Of a stretch of DNA of 64,000 nt, positions 36,016-45,600 are shown in pieces. The notes below the pieces were generated by a model. That model saw nothing but the letters and a program-made list of their open reading frames with translations, ran no database searches and was not told where the DNA came from. The position numbers were made by a program, and so were the translations under genes. Origin of the DNA: Thermococcus zilligii AN1 (GTDB lineage Archaea > Methanobacteriota_B > Thermococci > Thermococcales > Thermococcaceae). The stretch is from assembly GCF_000258515.1 (NCBI RefSeq), contig NZ_AJLF01000001.1, positions 124,001 through 188,000 of the forward strand, given 5' to 3'. Position 1 is the first letter of the stretch. Every line of letters starts with the position of its first letter.

Positions 36016-36052
36016 TTACCGTTAGTTACTAAAAACGTCACCCTTTATAAAC
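36016..36052 (-). promoter_or_regulatory. hsp20 promoter with Phr-like operator
   Basis: The TATA box GTTTATAAAG (36043-36052) is followed downstream by TTTTTAGTAACTAACGGTAA (36016-36035). This matches the P. furiosus Phr consensus, TTTTA-N2-TAAC-N5-GTNA as I recall it, at all but one position. It covers the likely transcription start, where Phr binds to repress heat-shock genes. Confidence 0.65.
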
Positions 36053-36093
36053 TTTTCGATTTTAGTATGCGGTGGTGACTAAAATCGACCCGG

Positions 36094-36951
36094 CTATGGC
36101 TTCAGCACGAAGCCGGATTTGATGGGGAGGGCATCGTAACCGAGTCCCCTGAGAATCCTCGCAAACTCCTCAGCGAAGCCGTAGACCGTGAAGATTTTCT
36201 CCGGGTTAACCTTTTCCACAATCCTCATCAGCTCCCAAAAATCAGCGTGGTTGCTCAGCTTGAGCCCCCCGAAGCCCGAGACGGTAAGCTCCCAGGGAGA
36301 AAGCGAGTTCTCCACATCCGGCGAGCGGTATGAGCGGAGCACAACTTCCCCTTCTTTGTCAATGTTCCCGAACTCGACCCCGAACTTGGAGTAAACCTTA
36401 GCGACCTTCACCATCGTCCCGCTTGGCCTGACTGTGTAGCCGTGGACTTCGAGTATCTTCATGACCTCCTGGGCTTTTCCCGTTTGATTAACGTAGAGAA
36501 CAGGCCTCTTTCCCCTGTCAAGGGCCTCCTCAACAAAGGCTACCAGCTTTTTCTCGGCTTCCCTCGGCGCTGGAAAGGTGAAGCTCGGGACGCCGAAGGT
36601 TGCTTCGATTATCAGGAAGTCAGCCCCCGGAAAGCGGCTCTTTTCAGCGGTTCTCAGCCTGAACCACTTTGTATCCCCGGTGTAGAAGAGCGTTCCGCCC
36701 TCGAGCCAGAGCTTTATTCCAGCCGAGCCGAGCATATGGCCGGCAGGGTAGAGCCTGGCCTTGAAGTCCCCAATGTAGAACCTCTTCCCGAAATCAACCT
36801 CCCTGTAAAAGCCGCCTTTCCGGAGGTGGCTGAGGTATTTCGTTGCCCTGGTCGCGAAAATGACCTCCCCGCTGACGAAGTGGTCGGTGTGGGCGTGGCT
36901 CTGGAAGGTGAAGCGCGCCGAGCTGTCGAGGCCAACTTTCCCGATTATCAT
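36094..36951 (-). CDS. MBL-fold hydrolase, COG1236-like exonuclease
   Basis: A 285-residue metallo-beta-lactamase-fold protein. The metal motif is SHAHTDHF, with AGHMLGSAGIKL, FYTGDTKWF and a C-terminal SNHADFWEL, the arrangement of RNA/DNA-processing MBL enzymes. It is shorter than full beta-CASP nucleases. A TATA-like GGTTATATTGG lies about 25 bp before ATG 36951 and no RBS is seen, so a leaderless message is likely and the upstream TTG is unlikely. It diverges from the ABC cassette. Confidence 0.82.
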   Translation of the reverse strand: MIIGKVGLDSSARFTFQSHAHTDHFVSGEVIFATRATKYLSHLRKGGFYREVDFGKRFYIGDFKARLYPAGHMLGSAGIKLWLEGGTLFYTGDTKWFRLRTAEKSRFPGADFLIIEATFGVPSFTFPAPREAEKKLVAFVEEALDRGKRPVLYVNQTGKAQEVMKILEVHGYTVRPSGTMVKVAKVYSKFGVEFGNIDKEGEVVLRSYRSPDVENSLSPWELTVSGFGGLKLSNHADFWELMRIVEKVNPEKIFTVYGFAEEFARILRGLGYDALPIKSGFVLKP

Positions 36952-37036
36952 CGTTACTGAATACGCCTCGACCAATATAACCTTCCCGCTCGAAACCCTT
37001 AATTACGTCCCTTTCGATAGTACTCCGGGTGTTGAG

Positions 37037-37976
37037 ATGGAGACCTACGTAATCGAGACCAAGGATCTCACCAAGTTCTTCGGCAAGAGGAACGTCGTCT
37101 ATCACCTGAACCTCAGGGTGCCGAAGGGCGTGGTTTACGGCTTCCTCGGGCCGAACGGAGCCGGAAAGACGACGACCATTAAGATGCTCACCGGCGCCCT
37201 GAAGCCCACCTACGGTGAGGTAAGGATTTTTGGCATGGAGATGCCGCGCGAGAGGGTTGAGCTAATGGGGAAAGTTGGCTACATGCCCGAAAAGCCCATA
37301 GCCTACGATGATATGACTGTCTTCGAGTTTTTTGACATATATGGGGCGCCTTCTCGGGCTCAAAAAGGAAGAGGCTATAAGGCAGGCAAGGGAGCTTATG
37401 GCCTATACAGGGGTCGGAAAGCTGGCATTCCACAGGGTAAAGGAGCTCTCCAGCGGGCAGAGGCAGAGGGCCATATTCGCGGCTTCCCTCCTCGGCAACC
37501 CGGAGCTCCTCATTTTGGACGAGCCAACGAGCAACCTCGACCCCGTTGGGAGGATGGAGTTCATCGGGAAGGTTCTTGAACTGGCCAGGTCGGGGAAGAC
37601 TATATTCATAAGCTCGCATATTGTTAGCGAGATAGAGCGAACCTGCAACTACGTTGGTCTCATAAAGGACGGCCAGCTCATCGAGCAGGGCCGCATTAGG
37701 GATCTCGTGAACATGGAGAGCAACGACTACGACATTGTGGTCTCGGACAACTCAAAGCTCATTGGCTTCCTCAGGGACAGGATCTACGTCAGGGAGGTCT
37801 GGGAGGAGGAAGGCGTTGTGAGGGTCGTGCTCGATGAGAGGTTCTCTGAAAGCTTTTTCCTCGAGGTTCCTAAGTTTATAGCAGGTGAAAACCAGGCCCT
37901 CAAACTCTTCAAACCCCACACAAGCCCCCTTGAAAGGATCCTCATGAAGCGCTTCAACGCGGGGTGGAACGAATGA
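37037..37976 (+). pseudogene. ABC exporter ATPase, frameshifted at a T6 run
   Basis: Two frames make one 312-residue ABC ATPase. The first holds Walker A FLGPNGAGKTTTIKML and runs to MTVFEF; the second holds RLLGLKKEEAIRQA, signature ELSSGQRQR, Walker B LLILDEPTSNLD and the H-loop SSHIVSEIE. The break is in the T6 run at 37328-37333: with five Ts the join reads TVFEFLTYMGRLLGL, exactly as expected. Either a real mutation, a sequencing error or slippage. RBS GGGTG precedes ATG 37037. The 3' end overlaps the permease start by four bases. Confidence 0.85.
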
Positions 37977-38787
37977 AGTTGAAAGTTGATAAACTGTTTT
38001 CGTCCCCCCTGTGGGTCGTCTTTTCCACTGAAATCGTAAAGCTGCTCCGTTCGAGGAAGTTCAAGGTTCTTCTGGCTATAACCCTGTTCCCGTCGGTGAT
38101 TTACCTCCTCAGTCCAAATCCTTCGGGAAGCGGAGTGGAGGGCATGAGAAAAGCCTTCCAGACGCTGATGCTCGACCTGCTTCCTAACTACTGGCTCGGG
38201 ATAATAGGCCAGCTCATAGTCATAATCCTCATGAGCGACCTTCTCGCAGGGGAGATCGATAGGGGCACCATACGGCTCCTAATCGCGAAGCCCCTTCGCC
38301 TCTCGGAGCTCGTGGCGGCCAAGTTCCTCACAGGATTGGGCACTCTGTTGCTCCTGTTTGGCATCCCCTACGCGGTGATCTGGCTCTACAATCCCGTCGT
38401 TTACGGGGCGGGAGTTGGTGGGCTCTGGGAAGGCTTCAGCGACCTCCTCTACGTCCTCGGTGTAACGGCCCTTCTGATGGCCAGCATAGGAGCCCTCTCG
38501 ATGCTCCTGTCGGTGGTTATAAGCCGCCCCCTTTACGCTTCCCTCGCGACCTTTGCCTCATCTTCCTGCTACAGTTCCTCCTACCCCAGATTCCCTACAT
38601 CAGCAACCCCGAGAGCTACACCCTCGGCTACAGGGCGGTTCTCCTCCTCAGGGGCGGGTTCCGCGAGGTTGATCTCTCAAGGTTCCAGGGAAGTCCAGGA
38701 TACACGGCTCTCTTTTTCCTGTCTTCGACAGTCCTCCTGCTGGTACTAACGTGGGCCGCTCTCGAAAGGAGGGAGTTCCCCGATTAA
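37973..38787 (+). pseudogene. ABC-2 type permease, frameshifted
   Basis: The first frame encodes a permease with an N-terminal cytosolic part (STEIVKLLRSRKFK) and helices at LLAITLFPSVIYLL, YWLGIIGQLIVIILMSDLL and VLGVTALLMASIGALSMLL. At 38555-38558 (TTTGCCTCATC) one base appears lost. The other frame then continues naturally with LIFLLQFLLPQIPYISNPES through a last helix LFFLSSTVLLLVLTWAALE and ends at TAA 38785-38787. A third C in the CC run would restore FALIFLLQF. Topology and length fit ABC-2 exporters paired with the upstream ATPase. Confidence 0.85.
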
Positions 38788-38874
38788 TGGATTTTTTATC
38801 CAATACCAAGGAAGGGCTTGAGCTATGTAAAAGCTTTTTATAGGCCGGCGCCCAAGTAGGGGCAGGTGGTAGGC

Positions 38875-40563
38875 ATGACCTTCGATAAGGATAAGCTCGC
38901 CAAGATTCGCGAGGAGGAGAAGCGCTGGGAGGAAACTACCGTCAAGAAGTTTCTCCAGAGTGCTCCGGAGAGAAAGGAGAAGTTCACGACGGAGGACGGT
39001 TTTGAGATAAAGCGCGTTTACACCCCGGCGGACCTCGGCGAAGATTGGGAGTACACCGAAAAGCTCGGCTTCCCGGGTGAATACCCCTTCACGAGGGGTG
39101 TCTACGCGACGATGTATCGCGGCCGTTTCTGGACAATGAGGCAGTACGCTGGCTTTGGAACAGCTGAGGAGAGCAACAGGCGCTACAAATACCTCCTCGA
39201 GCAGGGGCAGACCGGTCTGAGCGTTGCCTTCGATTTGCCGACCCAGCTCGGCTACGACTCCGACCACCCGATGGCCGAGGGCGAGGTCGGTAAGGTTGGA
39301 GTTGCCATTGATTCCCTCCGGGACATGGAGATACTCTTCGATGGAATTCCCCTCGACAGGGTCTCCACAAGCATGACCATAAACTCCACCGCCGCAAACC
39401 TTCTCGCCATGTACATCCTCGTTGCCGAGAAGCAGGGCGTGACCCAGGACAAACTCCGCGGAACGGTTCAGAACGACATCCTCAAGGAGTACATTGCCAG
39501 GGGCACCTACATCTTCCCGCCCCAGCCGAGTATGCGCCTTACAACCGATATCATCATGTACTGTGCCGAGAAAGTTCCCAAGTGGAACCCGATAAGCATA
39601 AGCGGCTACCACATCCGCGAGGCTGGAGCAAACGCCGTCCAGGAGGTTGCCTTCACCCTCGCCGACGGTATAGAGTACGTTAAGGCCGTCATAGAGAGGG
39701 GCATGGACGTCGACAAGTTCGCCCCGAGGCTGAGCTTCTTCTTCAACGCCCACAACAACTTCCTCGAGGAGATCGCCAAGTTCAGGGCGGCAAGAAGGCT
39801 CTGGGCTTACATCATGAAGGAGTGGTTCAACGCCAAGAACCCTGAATCCATGATGCTCCGCTTCCACACCCAGACGGCGGGTTCAACCCTGACAGCTCAA
39901 CAGCCCGAGAACAACATCGTCAGGGTTGCAATCCAGGCCTTGGCGGCAGTTCTCGGAGGAACCCAGAGCCTGCACACAAACTCCTACGACGAGGCCCTGA
40001 GCCTGCCCACCGAGAAGAGCGTCAGGATAGCCCTCAGAACCCAGCAGATAATCGCCTACGAGAGCGGCGTCGTTGATACCGTTGACCCCCTCGGAGGAAG
40101 CTACTACATCGAGTGGCTCACTGACCACATCTACGAGGAGGCCCTCAAGTACATCGAGAAGATCCAGAAGATGGGCGGGATGATGAGGGCCATTGAGCGC
40201 GGTTACGTCCAGAAGGAGATAGCGGATGCGGCCTACAAGTACCAGAAGGAAATAGAGGAGAAGAAGCGCATCATCGTCGGCGTAAACGAGTTCATAGTTG
40301 ACGAACCGCTTGATGTGGAGATCCTCAAGGTCGACCCGAGCATCAGGGAGAAGCAGATCGAGAGGCTCAGGAAGCTGAGGGGCGAGCGCGACAGCAGGAA
40401 GGTCAAGGAGGCCCTGGACAAGCTGAGAAAAGCGGCCGAAACCGAGGACGAGAACCTGATGCCTTACATCATCGAGGCCCACAGGCACCTCGCTACCCTC
40501 GGGGAGGTCACCGACGTCCTGAGGGAGATATGGGGTGAGTACAGGGCACCGCTGGTGTTCTGA
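38875..40563 (+). CDS. mcmA1: Methylmalonyl-CoA mutase, large (catalytic) subunit
   Basis: A 562-residue catalytic subunit, as in archaea and some bacteria where the B12-binding domain is a separate protein. Motifs: [48 protein letters not shown] and [18 protein letters not shown]. The cobalamin-binding subunit is not in the window next to it. The enzyme interconverts methylmalonyl-CoA and succinyl-CoA in propionate or amino acid catabolism. Start ATG 38875 after CAGGTGGTAGG; TATA-like GCTTTTTATAGG near 38834. Confidence 0.96.
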   Translation: MTFDKDKLAKIREEEKRWEETTVKKFLQSAPERKEKFTTEDGFEIKRVYTPADLGEDWEYTEKLGFPGEYPFTRGVYATMYRGRFWTMRQYAGFGTAEESNRRYKYLLEQGQTGLSVAFDLPTQLGYDSDHPMAEGEVGKVGVAIDSLRDMEILFDGIPLDRVSTSMTINSTAANLLAMYILVAEKQGVTQDKLRGTVQNDILKEYIARGTYIFPPQPSMRLTTDIIMYCAEKVPKWNPISISGYHIREAGANAVQEVAFTLADGIEYVKAVIERGMDVDKFAPRLSFFFNAHNNFLEEIAKFRAARRLWAYIMKEWFNAKNPESMMLRFHTQTAGSTLTAQQPENNIVRVAIQALAAVLGGTQSLHTNSYDEALSLPTEKSVRIALRTQQIIAYESGVVDTVDPLGGSYYIEWLTDHIYEEALKYIEKIQKMGGMMRAIERGYVQKEIADAAYKYQKEIEEKKRIIVGVNEFIVDEPLDVEILKVDPSIREKQIERLRKLRGERDSRKVKEALDKLRKAAETEDENLMPYIIEAHRHLATLGEVTDVLREIWGEYRAPLVF

Positions 40564-40659
40564 TCTTTTCACTTTTTGAGTTCCGGGGTTCTACAAAAAA
40601 GCTTAAAAACGGATGGCTGAAGGTGGGTTAGGCATTCGCGATTATTCGGAGGTGTGGTC

Positions 40660-40815
40660 ATGGCGAGGAACAAGCCACTCGCAAAGAAGCTGAGGCTCGC
40701 TAAGGCAGCAAAGCAGAACAGGCGCGTTCCGGTCTGGGTTATCGTTAAGACCAACAGGAAGGTTATGACTCACCCTAAGAGGAGGCACTGGAGGAGGACC
40801 AAGCTTAAGGAGTGA
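40660..40815 (+). CDS. rpl39e: Ribosomal protein L39e
   Basis: A 51-residue, very basic protein: [20 protein letters not shown], then [15 protein letters not shown] and the C-terminal [14 protein letters not shown], the conserved L39e end lining the exit tunnel. RBS GGAGGTG; TATA-like GCTTAAAAACG near 40600. First gene of L39e-L31e-aIF6-LX. Confidence 0.96.
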   Translation: MARNKPLAKKLRLAKAAKQNRRVPVWVIVKTNRKVMTHPKRRHWRRTKLKE

Positions 40816-40825
40816 GGTGATCTAA

Positions 40826-41098
40826 ATGCCGATAAAGCCAGGTGAAGAGGTCATATTCGTTGTCCCCATCAAGAAGATAAAGAAGCGCGTTCCACGCTGG
40901 AAGAGGGCACCGAGGGCGGCTCGCTTCCTCCGCGAGTGGATAGCAAGGCACGCCAAGGCCGACGAGGTCGTCATCGGTACCGACGTCAACGGGAAGATCT
41001 GGGAGCGCGGCGCTGAGAAGCCGCCCAACAAGCTCCGCGTCAAGGTCGTTGTCGAGGAGAACGAAGGCAAGAGGATTGCCAGGGTCTCCCTCGCCTGA
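40826..41098 (+). CDS. rpl31e: Ribosomal protein L31e
   Basis: A 90-residue L31e of the large subunit, sited near the exit tunnel. Typical segments are [38 protein letters not shown] and [11 protein letters not shown]. It starts ten bases after L39e with RBS GAGGTGATC. Confidence 0.97.
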   Translation: MPIKPGEEVIFVVPIKKIKKRVPRWKRAPRAARFLREWIARHAKADEVVIGTDVNGKIWERGAEKPPNKLRVKVVVEENEGKRIARVSLA

Positions 41099-41127
41099 AT
41101 CCTTTACTTTTGCCGCGAGGGATAATT

Positions 41128-41814
41128 ATGCACATAGAAAGGCTTGATTTTGAGAACTCACCGTATCTCGGCGTTTACGGCGTTGCGACCGATAGGGTAG
41201 TGCTGGTTAGAGAGGGCCTTAATGAGAAGAAGCTCAACGTTCTCCGGGAAGTCCTTAAAGTTCCGGTAGTTGAGACGAGCGTTATGAAGTCGCGCATAGT
41301 GGGAATTTTTACCGCCGGCAACTCGAACGCCATACTGGTCCCGTGGTACATATGGGATGCTGAGCTGGAGCACATAAGGAACTCCTTCAGGGAGAGCGGA
41401 GTTGACACCGAAATAGTCCCCTTTAAGAGCACTCTCACTGCCCTTGGGAACCTGATCCTTGCCAACGACAGGGCGGCCTTGATAAGCGCCAAGTTCACCC
41501 GGGAAGAGGCAAAGAAGCTCGAAGACATACTCGGCGTCGAGGTTGAGAGGGGAGTGATAGCGGACTATCATGCGGTCGGCAGTGCCGGCGTTGTTACGAA
41601 TAAAGGCGGTCTGGTTCATCCTGAAGCGACGGATGAGGAGCTCGAATGGCTTAGGGGTCTCTTCGGGGTTGACATATACGTTGGAACCGCCAACATGGGT
41701 GTGCCTTTCGTCGGCTCGTGCATGCTGGCCAACTCCAATGGTGTTGTTGTGGGCCACCTGACCACCGGGCCCGAGATAGTGAAAATTGAAGAGGCTTTGG
41801 GATTCCTTGACTGA
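41128..41814 (+). CDS. eif6: Translation initiation factor aIF6
   Basis: A 228-residue anti-association factor that binds the 50S subunit. The fivefold pseudo-symmetric repeats are visible (FENSPYLGVYGVATDRVVLV, SRIVGIFTAGNSNAILVP, LTALGNLILANDRAALIS, SAGVVTNKGGLVHPEAT and SCMLANSNGVVVGHLTTGPE). Start at ATG 41128, where the family's N-terminus (MHIERLDFENSPYLG) begins. Confidence 0.97.
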   Translation: MHIERLDFENSPYLGVYGVATDRVVLVREGLNEKKLNVLREVLKVPVVETSVMKSRIVGIFTAGNSNAILVPWYIWDAELEHIRNSFRESGVDTEIVPFKSTLTALGNLILANDRAALISAKFTREEAKKLEDILGVEVERGVIADYHAVGSAGVVTNKGGLVHPEATDEELEWLRGLFGVDIYVGTANMGVPFVGSCMLANSNGVVVGHLTTGPEIVKIEEALGFLD

Positions 41815-41827
41815 GGGGGTGTGAAGA

Positions 41828-42061
41828 ATGGAGGTTAAGGTCTTCCGCGTCAGGGGTACCTTCGAAAGGCTCGGAAAGAAGCAGCCCTTCACTAAGGAGT
41901 ACAGGGCTTTGAATGAGGAGCACGTTAAGGAGCTTGTTTACTCCGAGATAGGAAGCAAGCACGTGGTTCCAAGGACCAAAATATGGATAGAAAGCATTGA
42001 GGAGATCAGCCCGGAAGAGGCAGAGAACATGGTCGTTAGAAGGCTCAGCCTTCAACTCTGA
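41828..42061 (+). CDS. rpl18a: Ribosomal protein LX (L18a/L20e family)
   Basis: A 77-residue archaeal LX protein: [37 protein letters not shown] and [12 protein letters not shown] are diagnostic. It follows aIF6 by 13 bp. RBS GAGGGGGTGTG. Confidence 0.96.
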   Translation: MEVKVFRVRGTFERLGKKQPFTKEYRALNEEHVKELVYSEIGSKHVVPRTKIWIESIEEISPEEAENMVVRRLSLQL

Positions 42062-42107
42062 CGACAGGTTTTTAACCTCTGATTTTTTACAATTATGAGT
42101 GGTCACC

Positions 42108-42626
42108 ATGGGTGGGGAGGCCCTCTATTTTTCCGGAGGAGTCACCTGGGTTGTAAAGACCCCCAGTGCGGTCTACGGGGAAGTTCTGGGTGATTACTCC
42201 TACAGGGTAAAAATCGACCTCTCCACGGGTTCCTCTTTTTGCACGTGTCCAAAGGGCGGTTCCTGCGAACACGTAGACGCCGTTAAGATCGCCCTTGAGA
42301 GGGGATTTTACTTCGAATGTAACACTGACGTCTTTCCCGAAGCATGTGCGCTTTCAATGATGGAGGAGGTACCCGCCCTCGCGCTTGAGTACTCCATTAA
42401 GATGCTCAGATATGAGCTTCAGACGGATGAAAGTGGCAGTAAGGCCGCTTACTTTTTCATGCTGTCCCTGAATCTCGAAAGAAAGCTTAGAGACCCGAGA
42501 AAATTGCCCGTTCTCCAGGAGTTGCTCGATGAATACGCCCGTCTATTTCCTGATTATCCGCTTACAGAAAGGCTTAAATCCGAATTCAGGCTTTTGAAAA
42601 GTGAGTTAATAACGGCCCGGGAGTAA
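42108..42626 (+). CDS. SWIM zinc-finger protein upstream of reverse gyrase
   Basis: A 172-residue protein. Residues 20-60 form a SWIM-type finger, [12 protein letters not shown] (CxC...CxH), preceded by a beta hairpin ([15 protein letters not shown]). The rest is helical. SWIM fingers bind DNA or proteins in chromatin and recombination contexts. It ends 14 bp before the reverse gyrase start and probably shares its transcript, so a role with DNA topology is suggested by position only. TATA-like TTTTTAACC near 42068. Confidence 0.8.
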   Translation: MGGEALYFSGGVTWVVKTPSAVYGEVLGDYSYRVKIDLSTGSSFCTCPKGGSCEHVDAVKIALERGFYFECNTDVFPEACALSMMEEVPALALEYSIKMLRYELQTDESGSKAAYFFMLSLNLERKLRDPRKLPVLQELLDEYARLFPDYPLTERLKSEFRLLKSELITARE

Positions 42627-42640
42627 CGGGGAGGATAAAG

Positions 42641-45600
42641 ATGAAGGCGATCTACCGGGAGATGTGCCCGAACTGTGCAGGTGGAATATCCGATGACAGG
42701 CTTGTGATGAAAAATCCCTGTGCAGAATGTCTTGACGAACCCGTCCAAGCTGATTCCTATTTTCAACTCGTTTCTGCCGTGAGAAGCGCCCTTAACCTCA
42801 GGGGGACCCTGAGAGAGTGGGAGAGGATATACCGGCTTGAAAGCCAGGTTAGAGAAGTCGAGGAGCTCTTTAAGAAGGCCACCGGCTTTACCTTCTGGAG
42901 TGCTCAGAGAACCTGGGTGAAGCGCCTTTTAAAGGGAAGGAGCTTTTCGATAATAGCCCCTACCGGCATGGGGAAGAGCACCTTTGGAGCCTTCATGGCC
43001 CTCTGGCATGCCACCAAGGGCAAGAAAAGCTACCTAATCGTCCCGACGACGCCCCTGGTTATTCAGACGGTCAAGAAGATAAATTCAATGGGCGAGAGGC
43101 TCGGGCTAAACGTCAAGCTCGCCTACTACCACGGCAGCCTCAACAGGAAGGAAAAAGAGGAGATGCTCGCCCTCATAGACTCGGGAGAGTACGATATCCT
43201 CGTAACGAGCGCCCAGTGGTTAGCAAGAAACTTCGAGGACAGGCTGAAGGGGAGGCACTTCGACTTCATCTTCGTCGATGACGTTGACGCTTTTCTGAAG
43301 GCGAGCAAGAACATAGACCGCTCCCTCTATCTGCTCGGCTTCAACGAGGAGGTTATTCAGAAGGCCTGGGAGATAGTGAGGCTCAAGAAGGGCATGGGCC
43401 GCTACCTCAACGGGAACTCGGAGGACAAAAACGGGAAGCTCAGAGAGCTGGACAAGCAGATTGAGAAAATCCAGAGGGAGATAGAGTCCTACAAGCGGGA
43501 GAACAGGGTAGGCGTCATGATAATCGCTTCCGCCACCGGCAGTGCCAGGGGCGACAGGATAAAGCTCTACCGCGAGCTTCTCGGCTTTGAAGTGGGAAGC
43601 GGAAAGAGTGCCCTCAGGAACGTCATCGACAGCTATCTTAAGCCGGGCAGGGACGTCAGGGAACAGGTGGCAGAGCTACTGGAAAGGCTCGGCAGGGGCG
43701 GGCTGATTTTCGTCCCCATCGACCAGGGCCTTGGCTACGCCGAGGAGCTTGTTAGATACCTTCGCGAGCGCGGTTTCAGGGTAGAACTCGCGAGCTCAAA
43801 GAACAGAAAAGCCGTCGAGAGGTTTGAAAACGGAGAGGCAGATTACCTCGTCGGCGTCGCAACCTACTACGGCTCAATAGTGAGGGGCCTTGACCTGCCA
43901 CACCTCATACGCTACGCCGTCTTCACCGGTGTGCCCAAGTTCAGGTTTAGCGTAGACCTCGAGAGGCCGACCATCTACAGGGCCCTGGGCCTTCTAAGTG
44001 AGGTAATGGACTTCCTGGGCGATGAGGACAGGAGAACCGCCGAGAGGCTGTACTCAAGGCTGGGGAGACTCATAAGGAACATACCTCAGTTTGAACTGCT
44101 GAGGATAGAAGAGGCCTTAGCTGAGGGCCTTCCCATTGAGAACGAGTTCCACAACCATGTTTTGGGGGTTTTCCGCGAGCTGGTTGAATTCCTCAGGAAG
44201 GCGCTCCGCAAGGAGGAGGTTCTGAAGAAACTCGCCGAAGACCCCTTCGTGAGCCTCACCGAAGAGGGCGGCAAGTGGTTCATCGAGATACCCGACGTTA
44301 GAACCTACATCCAGGCAACTGGAAGAACGAGCAGGCTCTTCGCCGGTGGCATCACCAAGGGTCTCAGCGTTCTCCTGGTTGACAACGAGAAGGTCTTCAA
44401 CGGCTTAGTGAGGCAGATGCGCTGGCGCTTCATGGAGTTCAAGATGGTTCCCTTCGAGGAGCTGAACCTCGGCGAGGTCCTCAGGCAAATCGACGAGGAC
44501 AGGGAGAAGGTTCGCCTTGTCATGGAGGGCAGGATAAGCACCAAGGTAAAGGATTTGGTCAAGTCCTCGCTCATGATAGTCGAGAGCCCCAACAAGGCAA
44601 GAACCATAGCGAACTTCTTCGGCCAGCCGAGCAAGACGAGGATAGGCGACTTGGTTGCCTATGAGGTGAGCATAGGGAACAGGATGTTGACGATTTTAGC
44701 CAGCGGAGGGCACATGTTCGACCTTGTGACAAACGAAGGCTACCACGGCGTTTTGATAGAGAAAAAAGACGATGTGATGAAGTTTATCCCAGTCTACGAC
44801 ACCATAAAGCGCTGCCGCGATTGTGGTCACCAGTTCGTCGACTGGGAGAATAAGGGCGTCTGCCCGCGCTGTGGGAGCACAAACGTTCGCGATGCCCTGG
44901 AGAACGTTGTAGCCATGCGCGAGCTGGCGCAGGAAGTTGATGAGATTCTCATCGCGACCGACCCTGACACCGAGGGTGAGAAGATAGCCTGGGACATAAG
45001 GAACGTGCTGAGCCCATACACGCCGAACATCAGGAGGACGGAGTTCCACGAAGTTACGAGGCCGGCCATACTCAAGGCAATCGAAGAGGCAAGGGACGTA
45101 AACGAGAACCGCGTTGAGGCCCAGATAGTCAGAAGAATAGAAGACAGGTGGATAGGTTTCGAGCTGAGCCAGGAACTCCAGCGCGTCTTTGAGAACAGGA
45201 ACCTCTCCGCGGGGAGAGTTCAGACGCCCGTTTTGGGCTGGATAATCGAGCGCTATAAGGAGTTCAGCGAGAGCGAGACCTATTTCCTTGGCCTGACCCT
45301 TGAGAACGGCCTGCAAGTGACAGTAGAGATAGGGAACGACGGGAAGAACGTGGAACCGCCGGAGTACGTCACGGTTGAGGAAGTTCAGCTCGAGGAGAGG
45401 GAGCTCAATCCATCTCCACCTTACACGACCGATGCAATGCTGAAGGACGCCTCGACCTTCCTGAAGCTTTCCGCACCGGAGACGATGAGACTGGCGCAGG
45501 ATCTGTTCGAGGCGGGTCTGTGTGTCACTCCCGATACGCTGGTAACCCTCGCCGATGGAAGGCTGATGAAGATTGAAGAGGCCGTTAAATCTGGGGAAGG

